The notes under the pieces are model-generated. The model was not told where the DNA came from. It saw only the letters and a program-made list of their open reading frames with translations, and searched no databases. Position numbers and translations under genes: made by a program. Positions 53,729-62,155 of a stretch of DNA of 64,000 nucleotides are shown one piece after another. Position 1 is the stretch's first letter. Each line of letters starts with the position of its first letter. Source of the stretch: Millisia brevis NBRC 105863 (GTDB taxonomy: Bacteria > Actinomycetota > Actinomycetes > Mycobacteriales > Mycobacteriaceae); assembly GCF_001552615.1 (NCBI RefSeq), contig NZ_BCRN01000012.1, forward strand, positions 1-64,000. The letters run 5' to 3'.

Positions 53729-55213
53729 GTGACGTCATCAGCGACCACCACCGCACCCGACGAGTCGACGACCCCGGAACAGGTCGACGTCCTGGTGGCG
53801 TCGGCCGCCGCGGCGGCCGATCGCTGGGCGGCGACCCCGCGGCCGGTGCGCGCGACGGCGCTGCGCGCGGTCGCGGAACGTCTCGAGGCGGCGGTGGAGA
53901 CCCTGGTGCCGATCGGTATCCGCGAGACCCACCTGCCCGAGGCACGGTTGCGCGGTGAACTGCGGCGCACCGCCTTCCAGCTCGAACTCTTCGGCGAGGT
54001 CCTCGACGAGGGGACCTATCTCGGGGTGCGCGTCGACCACGCCGACGCCGACTGGCCGATGGGCGCGCCGCGACCGGACCTGCGCCGCATCCTGTATCCG
54101 GTCGGCCCGGTGGTGATCTTCGGTGCGAGCAACTTCCCGTTCGCGTTCAGCATCGCCGGCGGCGATACCGCCTCGGCGCTGGCGGCCGGCTGCCCGGTGA
54201 TCGTCAAGGCCCATCCGGGGCATCCGGAACTGTCGGCGGCCACCGGCGCGATCGTCGCCACCGCCCTGGCGGACGCGGGCGCCCCCGACGGGGTGTTCGC
54301 GGTGATCTACGGCAGTGACGCCGGGGTCGCGGCGCTGCGGGCGCCGGCGGTGAAGGCCGGTGCGTTCACCGGATCGATCGCCGGCGGGCGGGCGCTGTTC
54401 GACGTCGCCGCCGCCCGACCTGAGCCGATCCCGTTCTACGGCGAATTGGGCAGTACCAACCCGGTCTTCGTCACCGCGGCCGCCGCGGCGGCGCGGGCGG
54501 AGGAGATCGTCGCCGGCTTCATCGGCTCGTTCACCCTGGGCGCCGGGCAGTTCTGCACCAAGCCGGGGGTGCTACTGGTGCCCGCCGGATCCGACATCGT
54601 CGACAAGCTCGCGGCGGCAACGTATCCGCCGGCCGCTCCGCTGCTCAACGACCGCATCGTCGCGGGCTTCCGCGGCGGCCTCGACGCGTTGGCCGCCCAC
54701 CCGAACGTCGAGGCCGTGGCCGGTGACGCGGGGGCGACCAGCCCGGCGCCGACCGTCCTGCGCACCACCCTCGAGGCGTTGCTCGACGACCCGGAGGCAT
54801 TGCTGCAGGAGTGCTTCGGACCGGCCGCGCTGGTGGTCGAGTACACCGACGAGTCGCAGCTGCCGGCGGTCGCCGACGTCCTGCACGGGCAGCTGACCGC
54901 GACCCTGGTCGCGCAGGACGACGATGCGATCGCACCGGAGCTGATGGGTCGGCTGGTCACGAAAGTGGGCCGGCTGCTGTGGAATCAGTGGCCGACCGGC
55001 GTCTCGGTGACCTATGCGCAGCAGCACGGTGGCCCGTACCCGGCGACCACCGCGCCGTCGACCACCTCGGTCGGCACCGATGCGATCGGCCGCTTCCTGC
55101 GACCGGTCGCCTACCAAGGGTTCCCCGAACATCTGCTGCCCGCCGAATTGCGCGATACCCCACCGGCCGACGACGCGGTCCTGCGCCGCGTCGACGGCCA
55201 CCTGCCCGGCTGA
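53729..55213 (+). CDS. Alpha-ketoglutarate semialdehyde dehydrogenase
   Basis: 494 residues from GTG 53729, with GGAAGGA 6 nt upstream. Aldehyde dehydrogenase fold: Asn135 (GASNFPFAF), Lys160, Glu239 (YGELGS) and nucleophile Cys276 (GQFCTKPG). The GASNFPFAFS form and length fit the 2,5-dioxovalerate (ketoglutarate semialdehyde) dehydrogenase subgroup. It oxidises the deaminase product to alpha-ketoglutarate, which enters the TCA cycle. It lies 111 bp after the deaminase and 67 bp before the epimerase. Confidence 0.9.
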   Translation: MTSSATTTAPDESTTPEQVDVLVASAAAAADRWAATPRPVRATALRAVAERLEAAVETLVPIGIRETHLPEARLRGELRRTAFQLELFGEVLDEGTYLGVRVDHADADWPMGAPRPDLRRILYPVGPVVIFGASNFPFAFSIAGGDTASALAAGCPVIVKAHPGHPELSAATGAIVATALADAGAPDGVFAVIYGSDAGVAALRAPAVKAGAFTGSIAGGRALFDVAAARPEPIPFYGELGSTNPVFVTAAAAAARAEEIVAGFIGSFTLGAGQFCTKPGVLLVPAGSDIVDKLAAATYPPAAPLLNDRIVAGFRGGLDALAAHPNVEAVAGDAGATSPAPTVLRTTLEALLDDPEALLQECFGPAALVVEYTDESQLPAVADVLHGQLTATLVAQDDDAIAPELMGRLVTKVGRLLWNQWPTGVSVTYAQQHGGPYPATTAPSTTSVGTDAIGRFLRPVAYQGFPEHLLPAELRDTPPADDAVLRRVDGHLPG

Positions 55214-55280
55214 TCCTCACCGCGCGTACCCCACCCCGCCCATCGAACCCCATACCGCTCATCGAACAAGGAGTCCGGCG

Positions 55281-56282
55281 ATGCGCATATCCCGCATGGT
55301 GCAGGCGGTCGATTCACATACCGAGGGGATGCCGACCCGGGTGATCACCGGCGGTGTCGGAGTCTTCCCCGGCGAGACGATGGCGCAGCGCCGGCAGTGG
55401 TTCATCGACCACAACGACGACATGCGCACCTGGCTGATGTACGAGCCGCGCGGACACGCGTCGATGAGCGGGGCGATCCTGCAGCCGCCCACCCGTCCGG
55501 ACGCCGACTGGGCTGTGTTGTTCATCGAGGTCTCCGGGCTGTTGCCGATGTGTGGGCACGGAACGATGGGCACCGCAACGGTTCTCGTGGAGACCGGGAT
55601 GGTCCCGGCGGTCGAGCCGATCACCACGATTCGCCTCGACACCCCGGCCGGTCTCGTGATCGCCGAGGTCGCAGTGCGCGACGGCAGCGCGGAATCGGTG
55701 ACGCTGACGATGGTGCCGTCGTTCTGCCTCGGGCTCGACCGGACCGTCGAGGTCGACGGCTTCGGCACGGTGCGCTACGACATGGCCTTCGGCGGCAACT
55801 TCTACGCGATCGTCAACCTCGACGAGGTGAAGGTGCCGTTCGACCGCTCCGAGCGCGACCGGCTGCTCGCGGCGGGCCTGGCGATCATGGACGCGATCAA
55901 CGAGCAGGACCGCCCGCAGCATCCCGAACGGCCCGACATCTCCGGCTGCCACCACGTCTACCTGGAGGCGCCGGGTTCCACCGCGCAGTATTCGCGGCAC
56001 GCGATGGCGATCTGGCCGGGCTGGTTCGACCGCTCCCCCTGCGGCACCGGGACCAGCGCACGCATCGCGCAGTTGCATGCGCGCGGCGAACTGGCGGTGG
56101 GCGACCGGTTCGTCAACGAGTCGTTCATCGGCTCCCAGTTCGTGGGCACGATCGCCGAGACCACCACGGTCGGAGGACTTCCCGCGGTGATCCCACGCGT
56201 CACCGGGCGCGCCTGGATCACCGGCATGGGCCAATACGTCCTCGACCCGACCGACCCCTTCCCCGCCGGCTTCCTGGTATGA
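55281..56282 (+). CDS. 4-hydroxyproline 2-epimerase (proline racemase family)
   Basis: 333 residues from ATG 55281, with AAGGAG 8 nt upstream. Both catalytic cysteines are present: Cys91 in MCGHG and Cys254 in SPCGTGT. A Cys/Cys pair marks racemases and epimerases, while dehydratases of the family have Thr in the second position. It converts trans-4-hydroxy-L-proline to cis-4-hydroxy-D-proline, the substrate of the next three gene products. The start motif VDSHTEGMPTRV is typical. The stop overlaps the next start as ATGA. Confidence 0.93.
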   Translation: MRISRMVQAVDSHTEGMPTRVITGGVGVFPGETMAQRRQWFIDHNDDMRTWLMYEPRGHASMSGAILQPPTRPDADWAVLFIEVSGLLPMCGHGTMGTATVLVETGMVPAVEPITTIRLDTPAGLVIAEVAVRDGSAESVTLTMVPSFCLGLDRTVEVDGFGTVRYDMAFGGNFYAIVNLDEVKVPFDRSERDRLLAAGLAIMDAINEQDRPQHPERPDISGCHHVYLEAPGSTAQYSRHAMAIWPGWFDRSPCGTGTSARIAQLHARGELAVGDRFVNESFIGSQFVGTIAETTTVGGLPAVIPRVTGRAWITGMGQYVLDPTDPFPAGFLV

Positions 56283-57454
56283 CCATCGGCGCCGATGTGG
56301 TGGTGATCGGCGCCGGGGCGGTCGGCGCGGCCTGCGCCTACTTCGCGTCGGCGGCCGGACTGCGCGTCCACGTGGTCGAGCGCGGCCCGATCGTCGCGGG
56401 CACGTCGAGCGCCTGCGAGGGCAATCTGTTGGTGTCGGACAAGGAAGCCGGGCCCGAACTCGATCTGGCGCGGTACTCGCGGGAGGTCTTCACCGGCGAG
56501 TTGGCGCCGTTCGCGCGGCTGTGGGAGTTCGAGCACAAGGGTGGGCTGGTGGTCACCCGGACCCCACGCGGCGCCGAAGCCCTCACCGCGCGGGCCCGGG
56601 AGCAGCGCGAGACCGGGATCGAGGTGACCGATGTCGTCGGCGCCGACCTGGCCGACTACGAACCACACCTGAGCCCGGCGATGCTGGCCGGCGCCTACTA
56701 TCCCGAGGACTCCCAGGTACAGCCGATGTTGTTGGCCGCGCACCTGCTTCGACTCGCCCGCGAGCGCGGGGCGATCGTGTCGACCCATACCGAGGTGCAC
56801 GGCTTTCGCCGGCGCGGCGACGCGGTGAACGGGGTGCGCACCTCGCGCGGCGATATCGATGCCGCCGCGGTGATCAACGCCGCCGGCACCTGGGCGGGAC
56901 GGGTCGCGGAGCTGGCCGGGGTAGCGGTGCCCGTGCTGCCGCGGAAAGGCTTCGTGCTGGTCACCGAACCGCTGCCGCCGCGCACGATCCGGCACAAGGT
57001 CTACGACGGGGAGTACGTCGCCAATGTGCTGTCCTCCGAGGAGGGGCTGCAGACGTCGCCGGTTGTGGAGGGCACCGACGCCGGCACCGTGCTGATCGGA
57101 TCGTCGCGCGAACGGGTCGGCTTCGACCGCACGGTATCGCTGCCGGTGATGGCCCGGATGGCGACGCAGGCGGCAGCGCTTTTCCCGCGGCTGGCATCGG
57201 CCCGGATCATGCGCAGCTACTTCGGCTTTCGTCCCTACTGCCCGGACCACCTGCCGGTGATCGGCGCCGATCCGCGCGCCCCCGGCCTCTGGCACGCGAC
57301 CGGCCACGAGGGGGCGGGGATCGGCCTGTCCGCCGGCACCGCCAAGGCGCTGGTCGCCGCGCTCACCGGTGCGCCGGCCGCGATCGATCTGACCCCCTTT
57401 GCCCCGGAACGATTCGGCGACAACGTGATTCGGGAGGCTGCACATGTCGGTTGA
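56279..57454 (+). CDS. D-hydroxyproline dehydrogenase, FAD subunit (DadA-like)
   Basis: 391 residues from ATG 56279, coupled to the epimerase. A DAAO/DadA-fold flavoprotein with VVVIGAGAVGAACAYF (9-24), an early ERG ribose site, AGTWAGRVAELAG in the middle and RSYFGFRPYCPDHLPVIG with GHEGAGIGLSAGTAKALV at the C-terminus. In LhpBEF-type dehydrogenases this is the subunit that oxidises cis-4-hydroxy-D-proline. The next two genes supply the small Fe-S and the large FAD/Fe-S subunits. The 11-nt overlap with the next gene supports complex formation. Confidence 0.9.
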   Translation: MTIGADVVVIGAGAVGAACAYFASAAGLRVHVVERGPIVAGTSSACEGNLLVSDKEAGPELDLARYSREVFTGELAPFARLWEFEHKGGLVVTRTPRGAEALTARAREQRETGIEVTDVVGADLADYEPHLSPAMLAGAYYPEDSQVQPMLLAAHLLRLARERGAIVSTHTEVHGFRRRGDAVNGVRTSRGDIDAAAVINAAGTWAGRVAELAGVAVPVLPRKGFVLVTEPLPPRTIRHKVYDGEYVANVLSSEEGLQTSPVVEGTDAGTVLIGSSRERVGFDRTVSLPVMARMATQAAALFPRLASARIMRSYFGFRPYCPDHLPVIGADPRAPGLWHATGHEGAGIGLSAGTAKALVAALTGAPAAIDLTPFAPERFGDNVIREAAHVG

Positions 57455-57758
57455 GCAGGTTCCCGGCGATGTCGGAGGCCGCGACGGGGCCGGGGAGATG
57501 ACCTTCGACGGGGTCCCGGTGCCGGTGCGGGCCGGGCAGAGCGTCGGCGCCGCGTTGACGGCCGCCGGCATCGTGGCCTGGCGGCGCACCCGCCGCGGTG
57601 GGCGCCCGCGCGGCCTGTTCTGCGGGATCGGGGTGTGCTTCGACTGTCTGATCACCATCGACGGCGAACCCGATCAGCGCGCCTGCCTCGCGCCTGCGCG
57701 GCCGGGCACGGCGTTGACCAGCACGTCGCCCTCCGCCGAACCGCGGGAGACCTCATGA
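57444..57758 (+). CDS. D-hydroxyproline dehydrogenase, small 2Fe-2S subunit
   Basis: 104 residues from ATG 57444. It is a ferredoxin-like small subunit with Cys60, Cys65, Cys68 and Cys81 (FCGIGVCFDC then QRAC), the [2Fe-2S] set of LhpF/SoxD-like gamma subunits. The sequence FDGVPVPVRAGQSVGAALTAAG precedes it, as in related sarcosine and opine oxidase small subunits. It overlaps both neighbours, by 11 nt and 4 nt. Confidence 0.9.
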   Translation: MSVEQVPGDVGGRDGAGEMTFDGVPVPVRAGQSVGAALTAAGIVAWRRTRRGGRPRGLFCGIGVCFDCLITIDGEPDQRACLAPARPGTALTSTSPSAEPRETS

Positions 57759-59269
57759 CATCCCCGACGGAGCCCGCCGCGCCGGTCTGCGCCCCGGCTT
57801 CGGTGGATCTGGTGGTGGTAGGTGCGGGACCCGCCGGAATGGCCGGGGCCGTCGCTGCGGCGGAAGCGGGCCTTCACGTCGCGGTGGTCGACGCAGCCGG
57901 CCAACCGGGCGGACAGTATTGGCGGCATGCGGACGAGCGGACCGGTGATCCGGAGCACCGCCCGCACGGCTGGTCGACCTACCTCGCGCTGCGGGCGCGA
58001 TTCGACGCGGTCCGAGCGTCCGGCCGGTTGTCCTATCTGCCGGGCCGGCAGGTGTGGTTCATCGACCGAGCCGATAAACCCGCGGCGGGAGGCACGGCCG
58101 GGTTTGCCGTGCACACCACCGCGTCCGTCGCCGGCTCCGGTCCCCTCAGCCCCGACACGGAGGGCGCCGAGACGCGGGTCCTGCGCGCGGGCGCGCTGCT
58201 GCTGTGCCCGGGCGGATACGACCGACAGCTGCCGATCCCAGGGTGGGATCTGCCGGGCGTGATGGCGGCCGGCGGAGTGCAGGCTATGGTCAAGGGCTCC
58301 GGCACCGTGCCCGGTCGGCGGGCGGTCGTCGCGGGCACGGGTCCGTTCCTGCTGCCGGTGGCCACCGGTCTGGCCGAATACGGCGTCAAGGTCGCGGGGA
58401 TCTTCGAGGCCGGCGCCCTGCGATCGTGGGTCCGCGAGGTCGGCAACGCCGCGCGGGTTCCCGCCAAGGCCGGCGAGGCGGTCGGGTACGTCGCCAAGCT
58501 GGCGCGCCATCGCATCCCGTACCGCACGCGACGGGTGATCACCGCGATCCACGGCGATGACCGGGTCGCCGGGGTGACCGTCGCGGCGGTCGACGGGGAC
58601 GGCCGGGTGCGCCCCGGCACCGAGCGACAGATCGCCTGCGACCTGGTGGCGCTCGGATGGGGGTTCACCCCGTCGCCCGAACTGGTGATCGCCGCGGGCG
58701 CCGATACCCGCGTCGACGTCGACGGCTCCCTGGTCGCCGTGGTCGACGATGCCGGGCGCACCAGCGCGGCCGGGGTGTACGCCGCCGGGGAGATCACCGG
58801 AGTAGGCGGCGCGACCGTGGCCGTCGACGAGGGGGAACTGGCCGGGTTGTCGGCCGCCGCCGACGCCGGGCTGCGGGTCGACACGACGCGGTGCGCGCGG
58901 CTGCGGTCGTCGATCGCACGCGGGCGGGCCTTCGCCGGGGCGATGCACCGCAGCCATCCGGTGCCGCCGCGGTGGTCGGAGTGGCTGACCGACGACACGG
59001 TGATCTGCCGCTGCGAGGAGGTCACCCATGCCGATATCCGCTACGCCCGTGAACATCTGGGGGCTCATGATCCGCGGACGGTCAAGATGCTCGCCCGCCC
59101 GGGGATGGGCTGGTGTCAGGGGCGGGTCTGCGGATTCGCGACCACCCACCTGTCCGGCGCACCCGACGGCGCCGCTGCCGAGCCCCACCTGCGGGCGACC
59201 GCCAAGCGCCCGCTGGCCGCACCGATCACCCTCGACGAACTCGCCGCCCTCGACGACCCGAATCGCTGA
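57755..59269 (+). CDS. D-hydroxyproline dehydrogenase, large FAD/Fe-S subunit (OoxA/LhpE-like)
   Basis: 504 residues from ATG 57755, coupled to the small subunit. An N-terminal FAD/NAD(P)-type dinucleotide fold has VVVGAGPAGMAGAV (20-33) and GQPGGQYWRHADE. Further sites are LLLCPGGYDRQLPIPGW and GVYAAGEITGVGGATVAVDEG. The C-terminal BFD-like Fe-S region has CRCEEVTHADI and GWCQGRVCGF. This is the alpha subunit of the amino-acid dehydrogenase complexes related to octopine, sarcosine and hydroxyproline oxidation. It ends the operon, directly before the ~55-bp hairpin element. Confidence 0.9.
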   Translation: MTSPTEPAAPVCAPASVDLVVVGAGPAGMAGAVAAAEAGLHVAVVDAAGQPGGQYWRHADERTGDPEHRPHGWSTYLALRARFDAVRASGRLSYLPGRQVWFIDRADKPAAGGTAGFAVHTTASVAGSGPLSPDTEGAETRVLRAGALLLCPGGYDRQLPIPGWDLPGVMAAGGVQAMVKGSGTVPGRRAVVAGTGPFLLPVATGLAEYGVKVAGIFEAGALRSWVREVGNAARVPAKAGEAVGYVAKLARHRIPYRTRRVITAIHGDDRVAGVTVAAVDGDGRVRPGTERQIACDLVALGWGFTPSPELVIAAGADTRVDVDGSLVAVVDDAGRTSAAGVYAAGEITGVGGATVAVDEGELAGLSAAADAGLRVDTTRCARLRSSIARGRAFAGAMHRSHPVPPRWSEWLTDDTVICRCEEVTHADIRYAREHLGAHDPRTVKMLARPGMGWCQGRVCGFATTHLSGAPDGAAAEPHLRATAKRPLAAPITLDELAALDDPNR

Positions 59270-59318
59270 CGTTTGTGGAAGCTCACCCGCGGCAGGCGCG
59301 GGTGGGACTCCACAGTCG
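59264..59318 (+). repeat. Duplicated 3' hairpin element, copy 1
   Basis: Starts at the stop codon of the hydroxyproline operon (CGCTGACGTTTGTGGA). It carries a stem-loop with ACCCGCG-GCAGG-CGCGGGT at its core and GTGGA / TCCAC outer arms. About 50 of 55 positions agree with copy 2 at 63464-63518. Confidence 0.8.
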
Positions 59319-59422
59319 TGGACGGGAACCGTGCGAATCGCCGGGTAGTCTGGCTACCTGAACTCATACGGGTGACCGAGAACGATGACGAGGTCCGCCG
59401 GCCACGGGTGAGAGGACAACGG

Positions 59423-60034
59423 ATGGCACGCGTCGAAGCAGCGGTACGCAGCCGCCAGTTGATCGCCGCCGCCCGGGACGTGCTCTCCCGCGAAGGGGTC
59501 GCCCGCACGCCGCTGCGCGCGGTGGCCGCCGAAGGTGAGGTACCGCTCGGCACGCTGCAGTACGTCTTCCCATCCAGGGAGTTGCTGCTGCGGGCCGTTA
59601 TCGAAGACATGGTCAACGAGATCGGTGATGTTTTTCCCGACTCGGCCGAGATCGAGGGCGGCCTGGCCAACGCGATCCGAGAGGGCATTCGAGCGTTCTG
59701 GAAGCGCTTGGCATCCAACCGGAAGCTGCAGCTCATGCAGTACGAGCTGACCGTCTACGCCCTGCGGACCGAGGGCCAGGAGGATCTCGCCCGCTGGCAG
59801 TACGAGTCGTACGCCGCGGTCGTGGCGGCGTGGTGTGCGCAGGCGGCCGAGGCGGCCGGCGAAGAGTCGGCAGTGCCCCTCCCCCAACTCGCCCGCATCA
59901 TGGTCGCCTGTGTCGACGGGCTGATCCTCCAATACGTCTGCGACCCCGACGACGAGCGCGCCGATCAGGACCTGGAGCGGATCATCGACATGCTGGTGAA
60001 CCTCGCCGCACCGCGACCGTTGGGCGCCCGGTAG
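59423..60034 (+). CDS. TetR-family regulator of the amine oxidase operon
   Basis: 203 residues from ATG 59423, chosen for AGAGGA 6 nt upstream; GTG 59372 is the alternative. The HTH is VARTPLRAVAAEGEVPLGTLQYVFPSRE at about 25-52. The helical C-terminal domain has LQLMQYELTVYALRTEGQEDLARWQYESY, the pattern of TetR proteins near amine and polyamine oxidases. It lies 205 bp upstream of, and reads toward, the SnoaL-amine oxidase genes, whose upstream region has a 20-bp palindrome. Control of that operon is the best inference; control of the hydroxyproline operon is less likely. Confidence 0.85.
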   Translation: MARVEAAVRSRQLIAAARDVLSREGVARTPLRAVAAEGEVPLGTLQYVFPSRELLLRAVIEDMVNEIGDVFPDSAEIEGGLANAIREGIRAFWKRLASNRKLQLMQYELTVYALRTEGQEDLARWQYESYAAVVAAWCAQAAEAAGEESAVPLPQLARIMVACVDGLILQYVCDPDDERADQDLERIIDMLVNLAAPRPLGAR

Positions 60035-60163
60035 CACCGACCGGCCCCGATCGCCGACGCCCCCGGTCCCACCCCCGGCCCTTGATAGCCGGCTCCTGGT
60101 ACCCCTGACTCACCGACTCGAGCCGCCCCTTGCGGATGGTGTGGTGCCGACCTATCCTCGAAC

Positions 60164-60183
60164 TCAGTCAGTTGTATGACTGA
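60164..60183. promoter_or_regulatory. Operator palindrome before the amine oxidase operon
   Basis: TCAGTCAGTTGTATGACTGA: 7-bp arms TCAGTCA / TGACTGA around GTTGTA, 56 nt upstream of the SnoaL-like start. It is a typical TetR-family operator shape. Confidence 0.75.
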
Positions 60184-60239
60184 CTTCTCGGAGGGAGTCG
60201 CACCCGATTTCCTCCATTCACAGAAGGAAGCCACTCACG

Positions 60240-60773
60240 ATGGCCCATTCGGACAAGGTCGCCACATTCCCTTCACCCGGAGAATTCCTCGCCGCCGCGG
60301 AGCGCATCACCAACGACGGCCGCGTCGATGAATTCCTCGCCCTGTTCTCGGAGGACTGCGTCGCGGAGTGGATCCTGGACGGCGCCGTGGACACCCATCG
60401 AGGAATCGATGAAATACGCACCGCAGCAGTCGAATTGTTCACCGTCTGCCATGAACTCGGACTGCACGTCGACAAGACGTTGGAATGCGCGGACGGCGAC
60501 ACTCTCGCCTGCACATGGACCGGCGGCTTCAACGGCGGGACACGGCAGTTCGGCACCGAAATCTGGACATTCCGGGACGGGCTGGTGGTCCGCCACAGGA
60601 TGTACAGCTACCTCGATGTCCGCCCCAGCAGTTCGCCGTGGGCCACACTGCGGCTCGCCTGCACCGCACCGAAGGTCGTCGGGGCACTCCTGCGCTACCG
60701 CATCACACACCGCAGGCGCCACACCGCCGGCTCGTCGGCTCGGCCGGCCACGCACCTGCAGCCGGAGGCATGA
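60240..60773 (+). CDS. SnoaL-like (NTF2-fold) protein
   Basis: 177 residues from ATG 60240, with AAGGAAG 9 nt upstream. Residues about 12-130 form an NTF2-like fold: FLAAAERITNDGRVDEFLALFSEDCVAEWILDGAVDTHRG, a middle strand pair and EIWTFRDGLVVRHRMYSYLDV. Such proteins are isomerases, cyclases or hydratases on hydrophobic ligands, or ligand binders. The active-site acid cannot be fixed. A basic C-terminal tail (RYRITHRRRH) follows. The stop overlaps the next start as ATGA, so it works with the amine oxidases. Confidence 0.85.
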   Translation: MAHSDKVATFPSPGEFLAAAERITNDGRVDEFLALFSEDCVAEWILDGAVDTHRGIDEIRTAAVELFTVCHELGLHVDKTLECADGDTLACTWTGGFNGGTRQFGTEIWTFRDGLVVRHRMYSYLDVRPSSSPWATLRLACTAPKVVGALLRYRITHRRRHTAGSSARPATHLQPEA

Positions 60774-62128
60774 GCACGATGGAGCACGTCGATGTTGTCG
60801 TCATCGGGGCCGGGCTCGCCGGACTGTCGGCCGCCCGCATGCTCACCCGTGCCGGCAAGACCGTGGCCGTGCTCGAAGCCAGGGATCGAGTCGCCGGACG
60901 CAACCACGGCGCCGTCTTCGGCAACGGGGTACCGATCGAGATGGGTGGGCAGTGGGTCGGGCCCGGCCAGGACGCCGTCCTGGCACTGATCGACGAGCTC
61001 GGCCTGAAGACCTACCCGTCGTACGACAGCGGCGCCGCCCTCACCTACTACGACGGGGCCGCCCACCGATACGACGACGCGAGCTTCGGCCTGCCCGAGC
61101 CGGACGCCGTCGAGGCCGGTCGAGTCTGGGAAGCCATCACGGCGCTCGCGGAGCGTGTCGATCTGGAGACGCCGTGGACCACAAGCGGCGCCGAGGATCT
61201 CGACCGACAGACATTCGATCAGTGGTTGCTGGGCGAAACCACCAATGCGCTCGTGATCCGGTTCTTCCGGCTCATCGTTCCCGCGCTGTTCTCCGCCGAA
61301 GCACACGAGCTGTCGCTGCTGCATTTCCTCTTCTACATGAAATCCGGCAAGAGTCTGGACGTCCTCGTCGCCACCACCGGCGGCGCCCAGGAGAGTCGGG
61401 TGATCGGCGGCACCCACCGGATCTCCGAACGGATGGCCGCCGAACTCGGCGACGCGGTCCGCCTCGACACCGCGGCCAGCGGGATCACCCAGTCCGACGC
61501 CGGGGTGGTCGTCGACTTCGACGGCGGCACGATCTGCGCCGACCACGTCGTCGTCGCCATTCCGCAAACCCTGGCCGGGCGGCTGCGCTATTCGCCCCCG
61601 TTGCCCGCCGCGCGCGACGCGGTCACCCAACAGTTCCCGGCCGGATCGGTCATCAAGTTCAACATCGCCTATCCGACGCCGTTCTGGCGGGAGGATGGAC
61701 TGAGCGGGTTCGTCATGAGCCTCGATCACGCCTTCAACGTCGTCCTCGACAATTCGCCGCACGACGAATCCTGCGGTGTGCTCGTCGGCTTCCTCGAGGG
61801 CAGGCACGCCCGCGCGTCATCCGAGCTCACCGCGGAGCAGCGGCGCGAGCTCGTGCTGGGCGATCTGGTCGACTACTTCGGCGAACGTGCCGCGAAGCCG
61901 ATCGACGTCCTCGAAAAGGACTGGAACGCCGAGGAATACACCCGGGGCTGCTACGGCGGCCGGTTGGCGGCAGGTGTGTGGACCAACTACGGCAAGGCCG
62001 TCGCCACTCCGGTCGGACGTATCCACTGGGCGGGCGCCGAGACCTCCGACGTCTGGAACGGCTACATGGACGGAGCCGTGCGATCGGGATACCGCGCCGC
62101 TGCCGCGATTCTCGACGCCACCGCCTGA
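60770..62128 (+). CDS. Flavin amine oxidase 1 (putrescine/monoamine oxidase family)
   Basis: 452 residues from ATG 60770, with GGAGG upstream and a 4-nt overlap with the SnoaL-like gene. FAD fold: VVVIGAGLAGLSAARML (9-25), LEARDRVAGRN (the family usually has VGGR), IEMGGQWVGPGQ (FAD/substrate region) and the C-terminal GRIHWAGAETSDVWNGYMDGAVRSG. It oxidises a primary or secondary amine to an aldehyde or imine with release of H2O2. There is no signal peptide. The substrate is unknown; bacterial relatives act on putrescine, tyramine or similar monoamines. Confidence 0.9.
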   Translation: MSTMEHVDVVVIGAGLAGLSAARMLTRAGKTVAVLEARDRVAGRNHGAVFGNGVPIEMGGQWVGPGQDAVLALIDELGLKTYPSYDSGAALTYYDGAAHRYDDASFGLPEPDAVEAGRVWEAITALAERVDLETPWTTSGAEDLDRQTFDQWLLGETTNALVIRFFRLIVPALFSAEAHELSLLHFLFYMKSGKSLDVLVATTGGAQESRVIGGTHRISERMAAELGDAVRLDTAASGITQSDAGVVVDFDGGTICADHVVVAIPQTLAGRLRYSPPLPAARDAVTQQFPAGSVIKFNIAYPTPFWREDGLSGFVMSLDHAFNVVLDNSPHDESCGVLVGFLEGRHARASSELTAEQRRELVLGDLVDYFGERAAKPIDVLEKDWNAEEYTRGCYGGRLAAGVWTNYGKAVATPVGRIHWAGAETSDVWNGYMDGAVRSGYRAAAAILDATA

Positions 62129-62155
62129 TCTGAGCCGAAACGAAAGGAATCCACC

